Assembly (NCBI GenBank): GCA_001403775.1
Contig: CYUG01000017.1
Span: 279,969-343,968, forward strand
Direction: 5' to 3'
Origin: Dermabacter indicis
GTDB lineage: Bacteria > Actinomycetota > Actinomycetes > Actinomycetales > Dermabacteraceae
DNA: 64,000 nucleotides
Shown here: one piece after another, positions 25,323-33,906 of the stretch
How positions within the stretch are numbered: position 1 is the stretch's first letter
Layout of the letters: each line of letters begins with the position of its first letter
Translations under genes and position numbers: made by a program
The notes under the pieces: model-generated
Database searches by the model: none
Told to the model about the DNA's origin: nothing
Seen by the model: the letters and a program-made list of their open reading frames with translations, nothing else

Positions 25323-26510
25323 ATGAAGAAATACCTGTACGTACTGATGCTCACGATCATGGTGGTGGTCATGAGCGAGTTCCAGACCGCGGGGATGATG
25401 CCGCAGATCGCCGTAGACCTGGGCGTCTCGACCGGCCAGGTCGGGACGGTGGTCACTTTGTACGCGCTCGGCATGGCGCTCGGAGGCCCGCTGCTGGTGT
25501 ACCTCCTGCGGCATCGCCCACCCAAAGCCTCGCTGTTGATCGTCATCGGAACCTATGCCGCGCTGGAGGTCCTGGTCCCGCTGATCCACGAGTTCTGGTG
25601 GCTGGCACTGCTTCGCGTCCTGACCGGATGCCTCTCCGGCGCCGCCTATGGCATCGCCGTGTCCTACAGCGCCCGACTGGCCCCGAGTCCGGAGAAGATC
25701 GGCGAAGCAGTGTCCATCGTGCTCGGCGGCATCATGATCGGAACCGTCATCGGCCTGCCGCTGTCGCACTTCCTCGCGGCCCGCTGGGGCTGGCAGTCCA
25801 GCTTCTACAGCCTAGGCATCGCGGCCTTCGCCGTGTTCCTCATCAGCCTGCTCACCCTGCCCGCCCGTGAAGCCGCCACCCAGGAAGCCGCCGCACAGGA
25901 CCTGCGCAAGCTGCGCTCGCCGAAACTCTGGTCCAGATACCTGGTCAGCCTGCTGACCATCGGCGCAGCCTTTGCCGGCTTCTCCTACTTCACCCCGCTG
26001 CTGGAACAGAACGCCGGCTTCGCGACGAATACGACGACCCTGATCCTGCTCGCCTACGGGATCGTGTCCTTCATCGGCAACCTCATCGTCGGCAAGTTCG
26101 CCGACCAGCACGCCATCGGCATCCTGCGCATCGGACACACACTGCTATTCATCTCACTCGCGCTCCTTGGAGCCTTCAGCAACGCACAGCCGCTCGTGCT
26201 GGCCATGGTGCTCATCGTAGGCGTCGCCGGAGTGCCGATGAACCCCGCCATGGTCGCCCGCGTCGCCGAAATCGGAGGAACCGGGAACATGGTCAGCACG
26301 GTGCACACCTCCGTCATTACCATGGGCGTCGCCCTGGGATCAGCAATCGGCGCGCTCGCCATCGGCCGAGCCGGTGACGATCCCTCCGCAGCCATGTGGA
26401 TCGGAGCAGCCTTCGCCGTTCTCGCCACACTCACCCTCGCAACACAAGCACGAGGCAGAAGACAACCTCTTCGACCGCCCCATGCAACTGAAACAGTAGA
26501 TTGTGTCTGA
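25323..26510 (+). CDS. MFS transporter (DHA1 drug-efflux type)
   Basis: A 395-residue protein with 12 predicted helices. DHA1 features: MSEFQTAGMMPQIAVDLGVS in helix 1/loop 1, GMALGGPLLVYLLRHRPPK (motif A region), and motif C-like GGIMIGTVIGLPLSHFLAAR in helix 5. The group includes Cmx/AraJ-like chloramphenicol and sugar exporters; a drug substrate is plausible since a TetR gene is coupled. It lies between the two IS6 copies, on what looks like a mobile resistance module. Confidence 0.85.
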   Translation: MKKYLYVLMLTIMVVVMSEFQTAGMMPQIAVDLGVSTGQVGTVVTLYALGMALGGPLLVYLLRHRPPKASLLIVIGTYAALEVLVPLIHEFWWLALLRVLTGCLSGAAYGIAVSYSARLAPSPEKIGEAVSIVLGGIMIGTVIGLPLSHFLAARWGWQSSFYSLGIAAFAVFLISLLTLPAREAATQEAAAQDLRKLRSPKLWSRYLVSLLTIGAAFAGFSYFTPLLEQNAGFATNTTTLILLAYGIVSFIGNLIVGKFADQHAIGILRIGHTLLFISLALLGAFSNAQPLVLAMVLIVGVAGVPMNPAMVARVAEIGGTGNMVSTVHTSVITMGVALGSAIGALAIGRAGDDPSAAMWIGAAFAVLATLTLATQARGRRQPLRPPHATETVDCV

Positions 26511-26515
26511 TCTGC

Positions 26516-26531
26516 TGATCTGATCAGATCA
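26516..26531. repeat. Perfect 16-bp palindrome TGATCTGATCAGATCA
   Basis: It begins 5 bp after the MFS stop. No T-run follows. It may be a protein-binding site or part of a terminator; the rest of 26511-26659 shows nothing clear. Confidence 0.5.
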
Positions 26532-26659
26532 CATCTCCAATCGGCAGGCCCGTCGATCTCCTGGACCATCAAACAGACGTAGCTACTTTCGCATCCCAAC
26601 GGCGTTCTCGTCTCCATGTAGCGCTGTGTCGCTTATGACACTTGGTCGAGCGGGTCGGA

Positions 26660-27004
26660 CTACTTGAGCCCGACGGGTGCGGCGTCCTCGTCCGCCGAAC
26701 TCAGGACGGATGCCAGGAGTCCGGGGAAGCGTTCTTCGAGGTCGTCGGCGCGCAGATGGACGTAGCAGCGGGTGCCCTCGTCGCGGGTGCGGGTGATGCC
26801 CGCGCTGCGCAGCGTTTTCATGTGGTGGCTCAGCGTCGACTTCGACACGGGGGCATCCAGTTCGCCCCACTGCCGCTCTTGCCCGTCGGAGAGCAGGCGG
26901 ACGATGCCGAGGCGTAGCGGATCGGACAGCGCGGAGAGCACTCGCGTGAGCGAGAGGTCCGCGGTGGCCGGGTGCTTGGTGTCCGCATGGTCGGTCGGGG
27001 GCAT
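26660..27004 (-). CDS. ArsR-type winged-helix regulator
   Basis: A 114-residue helix-turn-helix protein: LTRVLSALSDPLRLGIVRLL, WGELDAPVSKSTLSHHMKTL (recognition helix SKSTLSHHM) and the wing ITRTRDEGTRCYVHLR. No Cys cluster for metal sensing is present, so it belongs to the non-metal ArsR group. It diverges from an MFS gene over two overlapping inverted repeats and probably represses it. Confidence 0.88.
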   Translation of the reverse strand: MPPTDHADTKHPATADLSLTRVLSALSDPLRLGIVRLLSDGQERQWGELDAPVSKSTLSHHMKTLRSAGITRTRDEGTRCYVHLRADDLEERFPGLLASVLSSADEDAAPVGLK

Positions 27005-27031
27005 GCCTCGATCCTACCTTGTTCGCCGCCT

Positions 27032-27079
27032 ATCGAACGACCTGCTAACGTGTTCGATGTTCGTGAAACATAGAACATC
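27032..27079. promoter_or_regulatory. Two overlapping inverted repeats between ArsR and MFS genes
   Basis: ATCGAAC (27032-27038)/GTTCGAT (27052-27058) and GATGTTC (27056-27062)/GAACATC (27073-27079) are perfect arms in the 104-bp divergent region. ArsR dimers typically bind such imperfect palindromes over the promoter. Confidence 0.65.
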
Positions 27080-27108
27080 ACCGTGCTTCGACTCGACCGG
27101 AGGTGCCC

Positions 27109-27725
27109 ATGCCCCGCAGTTCCCTGTGGCTTACCGCCCTGTTCATCGCCACGCTCTCGCTCGGCACCGACGAGTTCGTGATCGCCGGCGTGCTCAACAC
27201 CGTCGCCGCCGACCTCGACGTCACCCCCGGCGCGGCCGGCCAGCTCGTGACCGGCTTTGCCTTCGCGTTCGCCCTGGGCGCTCCGGTGCTCGCGGTCTGG
27301 TTGGATCGCTACCCGCGCCGGCTCGTCCTGTTCGGCGGGCTGAGCGTGTTCGTGCTGGCGAACCTCGGCTGCGCGATCGCACCCGACCTGACCACGCTCT
27401 TCATCCTGCGGATCGTCGCGGGCTTATCGGCTGCAGCGGTCTCGACCACCGCGTTCGCCGCCGCGGCCGAGGGCAATCAGGGCACCTACCTGTCCGTGGT
27501 CACCGCAGGGCTCACGGTCGCCCTGTTCACCGGCGTGCCGGTGGGTACCTGGCTCGCCGGCGCGTGGGGCTGTCGCGCTACGTTCGTGCTCATCGCGATC
27601 GTCGCCGCCCTGGCCGCGATCATCGCGCTGACGACGATGCCCCGCCTGCCCGGAGCGAAGCCCGGCACTCTCGGCGAGCGTCTTGCGCCGCTGCGCAACC
27701 CCGGCGTGCTGCGCATGGTCGCCGC
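27109..27725 (+). pseudogene. MFS transporter gene truncated by IS copy 2
   Basis: About 205 codons of a second DHA1-type exporter: TLSLGTDEFVIAGVLNTVAA in helix 1, FALGAPVLAVWLDRYPRRLV (motif A) and ALFTGVPVGTWLAGAWGCRA (motif C). GGAGG 5 nt before the ATG at 27109 supports the start. At MVAAVLL the frame enters the left end of IS copy 2 and the remaining ~190 residues are lost, so it cannot transport. Confidence 0.88.
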
Positions 27726-28568
27726 GGTGCTGTTGCAAAGTTGGGGCAGTAGGAAGAGCGACGTGAAATATTCACAGCCATGGGTATCTTCTCCAGTCGT
27801 CATTTCCCCCGTGACATCATTCTGTGGGCAGTGCGGTGGTACTGCCGCTACGGGGTGAGCTACCGCGATCTGGAGGAAATGATGACCGAGCGGGGCGTGC
27901 CGGTCGATCACACCACGATCTACCGCTGGGTCCAGAAATACGCCCCTGAGCTGGACAAGCAAACACGGTGGTACCGACAGGTAGCTGACTGGCAGGCCAG
28001 TTCCTGGCGGGTGGATGAGACCTATATCCGGGTCGGCGGCAGGTGGTGCTCCCTCTATCGGGCGATCACCGCCGGTGGCCAGACCCTGGACTTTTACCTC
28101 TCTCCAAAGCGGAACGTGGCCGCAGCGAAGCGTTTCCTGGCCAAGGCCCTCAGATCCAATGCGTCAGCCGGGTATCCCAGAGTGATCAACACCGATAAAG
28201 CACCCTCCCTAGCCAGGGCAATCGCCGAGTTGAAATCAGAGGGAATCTGCCCGCCAACAGTGGAACACCGGCAGGTGAAATACCTCAACAACATCCTGGA
28301 AGGCGACCATGGTCGGCTGAAGCGGATCCTCGGGCCGAAAGACGCGTTTAAGAACCGGACATCTGCATATCGGACGTTGAAAGGGATGGAGGCGATGCAC
28401 TCATTGCGGAAAGGGCAAGGCGCGGTGTTTGCCTACGGGCAACCGAACCCGGACGCGGTGATCGTCAACCGGGTCTTCGAGACGGCCTAACAACGCCCAC
28501 ACGCAGCGGCCATCAGGGAATGAGAAACTGAGTCTTCGCTGCTCTCCGCCCAACTTTGCAACATCACC
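27726..28568 (+). mobile_element. IS6-family insertion sequence, copy 2
   Basis: An 843-bp copy in the same orientation as copy 1, almost identical over its length; only a few base differences are seen (SSRHF and WCSLY codons). Its left end is GGTGCTGTTGCAAAG and its right end, inverted, GGTGATGTTGCAAAG. The flanks (GTCGCCGC and CCCCCGTT) do not match. It truncates an MFS gene on its left and a vapB gene on its right. Confidence 0.88.
27780..28490 (+). CDS. IS6-family transposase, copy 2
   Basis: A 236-residue DDE transposase like copy 1, with the same catalytic Asp (WRVDETYI), Asp (NTDKAP) and Glu (ILEGDHG). Two residue differences are visible: Ser for Gly near position 6 and Ser for Tyr in RWCSLY. 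Full length. Confidence 0.93.
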   Translation: MGIFSSRHFPRDIILWAVRWYCRYGVSYRDLEEMMTERGVPVDHTTIYRWVQKYAPELDKQTRWYRQVADWQASSWRVDETYIRVGGRWCSLYRAITAGGQTLDFYLSPKRNVAAAKRFLAKALRSNASAGYPRVINTDKAPSLARAIAELKSEGICPPTVEHRQVKYLNNILEGDHGRLKRILGPKDAFKNRTSAYRTLKGMEAMHSLRKGQGAVFAYGQPNPDAVIVNRVFETA

Positions 28569-28704
28569 CCCCGTTCGTGTGCAGCGGGCCAAGCTGCGCC
28601 CAGGGGCGGTGATCCTTGGTCACGACATAGGTTTGCCCTGCAGCCGCATCATCGAGCACGCGGGTGGGGTTCTGCCGGAGTTCGGCCACTGAAACAGCCT
28701 TCAT
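28569..28704 (-). pseudogene. 5' remnant of a VapB/Phd-type antitoxin gene
   Basis: Forty-five codons from an ATG at 28704: MKAVSVAELRQNPTRVLDDA, then AGQTYVVTKDHRPWAQLGPL, which is the N-terminal DNA-binding half of a Phd/YefM-fold antitoxin. It stops where IS copy 2 begins. The toxin-binding C-terminus is lost. A small inverted repeat AGAT-ATTGC-ATCT stands about 15 bp upstream in a position suited to autoregulation. With the vapC remnant at 16547-16864 it forms the two ends of one interrupted operon. Confidence 0.72.
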
Positions 28705-28820
28705 GGCTCGAGTGTAGATGCAATATCTAGTCGAATCTCGAGCATTTTCGCACGTGGGACGCGACGGCGCCCGGTGACTTCCTCGAATGTAAGGCTCCGG
28801 AGGTATGCAGGTTCTTGCAC

Positions 28821-29651
28821 TCAGTGTGCGGCGAGGAACTCCTCGAGTGAATCAAGCATCGCCGAACGCTCCGACTCCTCGGCCCACGAAATCTCGATCG
28901 AGTTTCGCGCGAGCTGTGCAACCTGTTCCTTCGTGAGATTTTCCTTTTCGGCGAGCGTAAGGAAGTTATCCGCGATGTAGCCACCGAAGTACGCCGGGTC
29001 GTCGGAGTTAATCGAAACCTTCACCCCGCGCCCAAGCAGCTCGACAATCTCCTTACCCTTCATCTCTTCCGTCACGAAGGAGTTCGACATGGGGCAGCTC
29101 GTCAGGCCGATCCCCTTCTCCACCACAAGCTTCGCGAGCTCGGGATCCTCGATGATGTTCGTGCCGTGGTCGAGGCGTTCGGCACCAAGCTTCGTGAGCG
29201 CGGTACGGATGTTGTCGATCGAACCGACCTGGTCGATATCGCAGTGCATTGTCACGCGAAGGCCATTCTCACGGGCTTCCTCGACGGCGCGGTAATAGCC
29301 GCGGATCACGGCCTCGAGCTCGACCCCGCGCGAGGTGTGTGCCTGCGGGTCAAAGAAGCACTCGGCGCGCACAACGCCATTCTCTTTCGCCCGCGCAAAG
29401 TAGGCCGAGCCGAGCGCGTAGAAATCGTCCTCATCCTGAAGGACGTTCATTGCCGGGTAGCACACGGCGAGGAATGACGTGAGCGAATCAAACTGATACG
29501 AGGCCTCAACCTCGTCAACGGTCTCTTGACCGATATCGATCTCATTCTTCTTCGCGAGTTTAAGCTTGAGATCAGGCTCAAGCGTGCCTTCGAGGTGAAG
29601 GTGAAGCTCAGCTTTGGGGATGCCGTACGCAAAATCTCGCGAAATAGCCAC
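28821..29651 (-). CDS. Adenosine/adenine deaminase-like protein with an internal deletion and altered active site
   Basis: A 276-residue protein; the family is normally ~335-350. Kept are the metal ligands in ELHLHLEG (residues ~15-22), FFDPQAHTSRG, RLDHGTN and the NSDDPAYFGGY end motif. Between VEEARENG and LRVTMHC about 60 residues are missing compared with the family, including the usual G(V/I)GLD..E segment, and the HAGE motif with the catalytic Glu reads HCDID. The metal-binding set may survive but deaminase activity is doubtful. No frameshift is seen; the shortening is in frame. The add symbol is not assigned for this reason. Confidence 0.78.
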   Translation of the reverse strand: MAISRDFAYGIPKAELHLHLEGTLEPDLKLKLAKKNEIDIGQETVDEVEASYQFDSLTSFLAVCYPAMNVLQDEDDFYALGSAYFARAKENGVVRAECFFDPQAHTSRGVELEAVIRGYYRAVEEARENGLRVTMHCDIDQVGSIDNIRTALTKLGAERLDHGTNIIEDPELAKLVVEKGIGLTSCPMSNSFVTEEMKGKEIVELLGRGVKVSINSDDPAYFGGYIADNFLTLAEKENLTKEQVAQLARNSIEISWAEESERSAMLDSLEEFLAAH

Positions 29652-29748
29652 GATTACCCCTCAACATCGTTCGAGAAAAATACTTCTACGGGAACACCCT
29701 TTTCTATTGGTGCACCACATGATGCGAGCAAGCGTCGGACCCGTTCCC

Positions 29749-30267
29749 CTAAAGTGACTGCTCACGCACCGTGCCGAGCGTGCGCGGGCGGATGCTCGGA
29801 TCCGACTGCAACCACTCGCCGACTTCGCGCGGTCGAACGTCGACCGTGTGGAGGTCGTTGATCTCGATCCACTTGACGCCCACCTGATGATTATCGTGGC
29901 CCTCCCCCACGCGAGGCTCGCTACCCGGTTCGAGGTCGCACCAGAACAGAAGGTTCTGCTGGTGGAACACCTGGCCAGCGTCGCGGTGGCGGCCGACCTT
30001 CGCACTGATGAGATCGAAGGTGCACGCGAGATCGTACACGCGCACGGCCGCGCCGATCTCCTCCTCGCACTCGCGCTTCAGCGCCTCCACCTGGCTCTCC
30101 CCGTGCTCTTGCCCACCGCCGGGCAGCACGAACACGCGGTTGCCGTTGATGTCAATGTTTTCGTTGAACAGCACGCTCGTTCCGCGCACGATGAGCGCCT
30201 TGACGCCCACGCGCACATTCGAATAACCGGGATCAAGTTCCATATCTCCATCGTAGGGGTCCGACAT
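29749..30267 (-). CDS. Nudix hydrolase
   Basis: A 172-residue protein whose complete Nudix box is GGGQEHGESQVEALKRECEE followed by EIG (G-x5-E-x7-RE-x-x-E-E-x-G). It hydrolyses a nucleoside-diphosphate-linked compound; substrate unknown. The ATG at 30267 is taken because the fold starts ~15 residues later; an upstream extension is Pro/Arg-rich and unlikely. It diverges from the DMT transporter 59 bp away. A copy of the GGTCCGACG repeat lies 8 bp beyond its 3' end (29733-29741), in the gap to the deaminase-like gene. Confidence 0.88.
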   Translation of the reverse strand: MSDPYDGDMELDPGYSNVRVGVKALIVRGTSVLFNENIDINGNRVFVLPGGGQEHGESQVEALKRECEEEIGAAVRVYDLACTFDLISAKVGRHRDAGQVFHQQNLLFWCDLEPGSEPRVGEGHDNHQVGVKWIEINDLHTVDVRPREVGEWLQSDPSIRPRTLGTVREQSL

Positions 30268-30326
30268 TCGCCCGCCACCCGAGCGACTTATTTTTGCGGA
30301 GCATTTCTGCGCGAGACAATGAAGGC

Positions 30327-31319
30327 ATGAGTGCGGAGGGAACAACGGTGGAGGAACGGCGCATCGAGGTCGCGGCACCTCGTGCCCCGTGGTGGGCGAT
30401 CGCGATCATCATGGTCGGTGGCGTGCTCGCCGCGGTGCAATCGCGCATCAACGCCGACCTCGCGGCGCACCTCGAAAGCCCGTACGTCGCGGCTTTCGTG
30501 AGCTTCGGCATCGGCTGTCTCGGGCTCATGGCCATAGTACTTGCACGGCCCGGCGAGCGCCGCGCGGCACGCGAATACGCGAGCGACCTCGTAAACGGTC
30601 GCTTCGAGTGGCGCTATGCGATCGGCGGCCTCGGCGGCGCGTTCCTCGTGTTCACCCAGGCGCTCACGGTCGGGGTGCTCGGGGTAGCACTATTCATCGT
30701 GAGCGTCGTGGCTGGCCAAACTCTCGCGGGAGCCGCGCTCGATCGCGTGGGCTTCGGGCCCGGCGAGCCGCGGAGACTCAGTCCGTCGCGTTTGATCGGC
30801 GCGAGCCTCATGGTCGTGAGCGTCGCGTTGGCGCTCGCCTCGGGACTCACCAACGCGGTGCCGTGGCTGAGCCTCGTGCTGCCCTTCATTGCCGGCGTGG
30901 GCGTGGGTCTGCAAACGGGCGCAAACGGCATCGTCACGGCGCACACGGGAAGCTTCCTCGTCTCGGCGCTCGGAAACTTCACGATGGGATCGCTCGCCCT
31001 CGGCATCGCGGCGGCCATCAGCGTAGCCGTCACTCCGCTCGGCGGCTCGTTCCCCACGAACCCTATTCTCTATCTCGGCGGGCTCATTGGCCTCACCTAC
31101 ATCGCGGCCTCGGCGGCGCTCGTGCGCTACACGGGCGTGCTCGTGCTGAGCGGCGCGGCAATCGCGGGCCAGATCATCGGGTCGGTTCTCCTCGATGCGC
31201 TCGATCCGGGCGTGCACCTCTCGCCGCTCACGATCGTGGGGGCGGTGCTCACCTTGCTCGCGGCGATCGTGATTGCGGGCTATATCCCCCTGCCCGCTGG
31301 TTCACGGCGGAGAAAATAG
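30327..31319 (+). CDS. DMT-superfamily membrane protein (YdcZ/DUF606 type)
   Basis: A 330-residue protein with about ten helices in two homologous halves, each starting like WAIAIIMVGGVLAAVQSRIN and LSLVLPFIAGVGVGLQTGAN, the YdcZ pattern with a conserved Gln/Asn. Two-half fusions of YdcZ are common in actinobacteria. Transport substrate unknown. The ATG at 30327 follows GAAGG. It is convergent with the TIGR01777 gene, 36 bp apart. Confidence 0.82.
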   Translation: MSAEGTTVEERRIEVAAPRAPWWAIAIIMVGGVLAAVQSRINADLAAHLESPYVAAFVSFGIGCLGLMAIVLARPGERRAAREYASDLVNGRFEWRYAIGGLGGAFLVFTQALTVGVLGVALFIVSVVAGQTLAGAALDRVGFGPGEPRRLSPSRLIGASLMVVSVALALASGLTNAVPWLSLVLPFIAGVGVGLQTGANGIVTAHTGSFLVSALGNFTMGSLALGIAAAISVAVTPLGGSFPTNPILYLGGLIGLTYIAASAALVRYTGVLVLSGAAIAGQIIGSVLLDALDPGVHLSPLTIVGAVLTLLAAIVIAGYIPLPAGSRRRK

Positions 31320-31355
31320 GGTGCGCAGTCCCCAAAGTCATGGCACGGCGTTTTT

Positions 31356-32739
31356 CTACACCTTGAGGAGAGTGTGCTTAAGGGCCGCCTCCAGCGCAGG
31401 ATACTGCGGCTCGAAGCCACTGCTGAGGAGCTTCTCGGCACTCGCCCACTGATCCGCCTCGACAAGCGCCTCGGCACCCTCGCGACCAAGCACGAGCCTC
31501 GGCCCGAAACTCGGCACTGGCAGGAACGCAGGGCGATGAAGAACCCTTCCGAGGGTCGCGGCGAATTCCGCGGCAGTCGCGGCGTGAGGCGCGACAGCAT
31601 TCACAGGGCCTTCGAGGCTCGACTCGCAAAGCGCGTGCACGTAGGTCCGCACCATGTCGTCGAGACCCACCCAGCTCATGCGCGATTCCTTCGCCGTAAG
31701 GCGACCGCCAAGGCCAAGCATAAAGAGGGGCAGCTGAGCAGCGAGCGCGCCACCCAACTCACTCAGGACCGATGCCCGTGCGAAGGGCGACGGTGCGCAC
31801 ATTAGCCTCGCGCGCCTCTTCGAGGCAGGCCTCCCAGGCCTTGCAGACTTGCGCGAGAACATCGCCCCCAGGCGCGGAATCTTCGCCAAGAATCTCCCCG
31901 GGCCGCTTCGCGCCGTAATACCCCACGGCACTCGCTTGCACGACCACACTCGGACCTTCTCCGGCGCGCGACAACTCTGCGACAGTGCGTGCGAGCAGCT
32001 GCGACGACGTCACGCGTGACGCAAGGATCTCGTGCTTCGCCTTCGCGGTCATGCGCGTGCCGATGCTTCGACCCGCAAGATTAACGACCGCCTCGACGCC
32101 CGCGAGCGCCTCCGGCTCAAGCTCCCCGGCATGTGGATCCCACGGAATTGACGGGCCACCCGAGGATGACGACGGTCGCGCAAGCCGCACAACGTCGTGA
32201 CCGGCAGCCTCGAGAAGCGCCGCGACTTGGGTACCAATAAGGCCCGAGGCTCCCGCGATCGCAATCCGTTTTCCCGAGGCATGCGAGGGGTGATCAATAA
32301 GGGCGAGGTCTCCGTGAAGTTGTTCCTCGCGAAACCGCAAGAGCGCGTCGATGCGCGGCTTGAGCGTCTTTTCGGCGCGCGCACCGCCCGCGGGCAGTTC
32401 ATATTCAATGCTCTCGCGAAGCTCAACGCCTCCCCTCACGGGCAAGACTTCGACCTCGTGCCTATAAATCCGGAAGGGACCGGTTACCTGAGCATCGACA
32501 TAGGCGAGGCAAGCGTCGGACTGCTTGCGCTCCCGCCGCTCCACGACCATGGCGGGCTGCGCCTTCCCGAGCGAACCGGGGCCGAGGTGCGCCGTTGCGC
32601 GTGTGGGATCCTCACCGATCACGGGCTCAAAACTCACGTGACCGGGCGGCACAAGGCGTGTACGTGCGCCATGGGTGCCGAGATAGCGCGCAAGCGTTTC
32701 TGGCGCGTGTGCAAACGTGGACGTGCGCGTGAGCCTCAC
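31356..32739 (-). pseudogene. TIGR01777-type epimerase gene with a single-base frameshift
   Basis: The upstream frame gives an N-terminal SRPBCC-like domain (~1-155), then the NAD(P)-binding start GKRIAIAGASGLIGTQVAAL, AVVNLAGRSI and the active region VQASAVGYYG, ending at RTGIGPE-stop. The other frame continues with VLSELGGALAAQLPLFMLGL, RMSWVGLDDMVRTYVHAL and a normal end. Removing one base of the CC at 31769-31770 rejoins them as RTGIVLSELGGAL, the family sequence. So the ~460-residue protein is interrupted by a +1 indel, either real or a sequencing error. It follows the next gene by 4 bp, an operon. Confidence 0.8.
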
Positions 32740-32743
32740 GCGA

Positions 32744-33346
32744 TCAGGCCCGATCTGCGACGAGGCGCGCGCTCAGGCCATCGGGCGCAAACTCGACGTG
32801 CGAGGAAAGATCATCGACCGACTCGAGGACCGTGAACGTCGAACGCTGCGATTCCGTGACCGCGCGCCACACATCTTCACCCGGATCGCTCGCCTCGGGG
32901 CTAAGCGCGGCAATCGCGCGCGTGACGGTGTCCACGTATTCATCGAGGCTCGTAGCAAGCAAGTGCATATCGAGCTCCTCGTCGATCCACCACACACCGC
33001 CGGGAACTCCCTCGCCATTGAGAGTCAGAATCACAGCGTCGTCCACGGTCTCGAAAAGGGGGTAGTACGACGTCGGCTCGCCCAGCAACGTGAACGGGCC
33101 CAAGTCAGTGCGATCCTCGGCAAGGAGCGTGAGTTCGAACTCGCCCACTCGCGCACCCGCCATTTCATCGGCGAGGTCCTTGAGCGCGGGAGGGACATCG
33201 GCTCCAGACTCTTCCGGGTCGATCGACTCGGCAAGGCCATTCGAAGCGGCAACCGCAACGGCGAGGCGTTCGAGAGCCGCCCGCATTTTCGAGGTGCCAA
33301 CGTCGGTAGTAGGGGTGGGCCAATCGAGTTTTGCGGGCTGATTCAC
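32744..33346 (-). CDS. Conserved hypothetical cytoplasmic protein
   Basis: A 200-residue acidic protein that I do not recognise. It has a helical N-terminal third (MRAALERLAVAVAASNGLAE) and a mixed alpha/beta part with GEFELTLLAEDRTDLGPFTL, YYPLFETVDDAVILTLNG and GGVWWIDEELDMHLLATSLD, which loosely recalls SMI1/KNR4-like domains. GAGGAGG stands directly at ATG 33352 and at proper distance from the GTG at 33346, so the GTG is preferred. It is first of the operon with the TIGR01777 gene. Confidence 0.65.
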   Translation of the reverse strand: MNQPAKLDWPTPTTDVGTSKMRAALERLAVAVAASNGLAESIDPEESGADVPPALKDLADEMAGARVGEFELTLLAEDRTDLGPFTLLGEPTSYYPLFETVDDAVILTLNGEGVPGGVWWIDEELDMHLLATSLDEYVDTVTRAIAALSPEASDPGEDVWRAVTESQRSTFTVLESVDDLSSHVEFAPDGLSARLVADRA

Positions 33347-33906
33347 GTGCATCCTCCTCGGGGCGCCGGACCATGTGTAAAGGTTTCGTGACGAACCGTC
33401 GCAATCCTACCGTGACCTCAACCACGATTCCCAGGCTCCACAACGACGAAATGGGGTTTGTACAGCGAAAATACCGGCTTCGCGGCGAGCCCTCGCAGGA
33501 ACTCCCCCGTGCTCACAGCATTTTGAAAGGCCAGGCACAGCACCCGGGAAGAAACAGGCGGTTATATGTAACCACGCGTTAGCGGCGTACCGATCCTTTG
33601 AGGAGAGGATCCGTACTCGAAGCCCTAGCGCGGGGGAAAGGGATACGGCGCCGGCTCGTGGGGACGAGCCGGCGCCCTCGTTTTAACGCGACAAGGGGTG
33701 AACGACCGCACGCCGGAAATCTGTACCCAACTTTTGCGGCGGAATGGCCGCGAATACCACCACAAACGTTGGGGTTAGTTTTCTAGGCCAGAAGGGTCTC
33801 GGGCGCGCTCGTGGGGTCCGGGTTCCGCCCGCGGGGTCCGGGGCCGCCCTTGGAGTTCGGGGGCCGTCCGGGGGCCCAGGGCCCACCCGGACCGGACTTC
33901 CCGCCG
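33347..33906 (+). ncRNA. Gene-free 560-bp region with a candidate small RNA
   Basis: No credible protein is visible on either strand. A near-perfect hairpin GTACCGATCC (33587-33596)/GGATCCGTAC (33606-33615) is followed by a very stable terminator at 33647-33684, both pointing to a transcript on the plus strand, where no gene lies upstream for 2 kb. The part after the terminator (33800-33900) is repetitive GC-rich sequence with GGGTCCGGG motifs. I cannot assign a known RNA family; 6C, SRP and 4.5S consensus features were looked for and not seen. Confidence 0.5.
33647..33684 (+). terminator. Strong intrinsic terminator of the candidate small RNA
   Basis: GGCGCCGGCTCGT (33647-33659), loop GGGG, and ACGAGCCGGCGCC (33664-33676) form a perfect 13-bp stem followed by CTCGTTTT. 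The T-run is only on the plus strand. Confidence 0.85.

Noticed and set aside
24509-27725. Simple composite transposon with identical outer flanks
   Set aside because: Outer and inner flanks do not match, and copy 2 interrupts a gene whose remainder is missing, so a single transposition event does not explain it.
33780-33900. GC-rich repeats as a possible CRISPR or protein repeat
   Set aside because: GGGTCCGGG motifs are irregular in spacing and sequence; no spacers of constant length. No CRISPR array was seen in the window.
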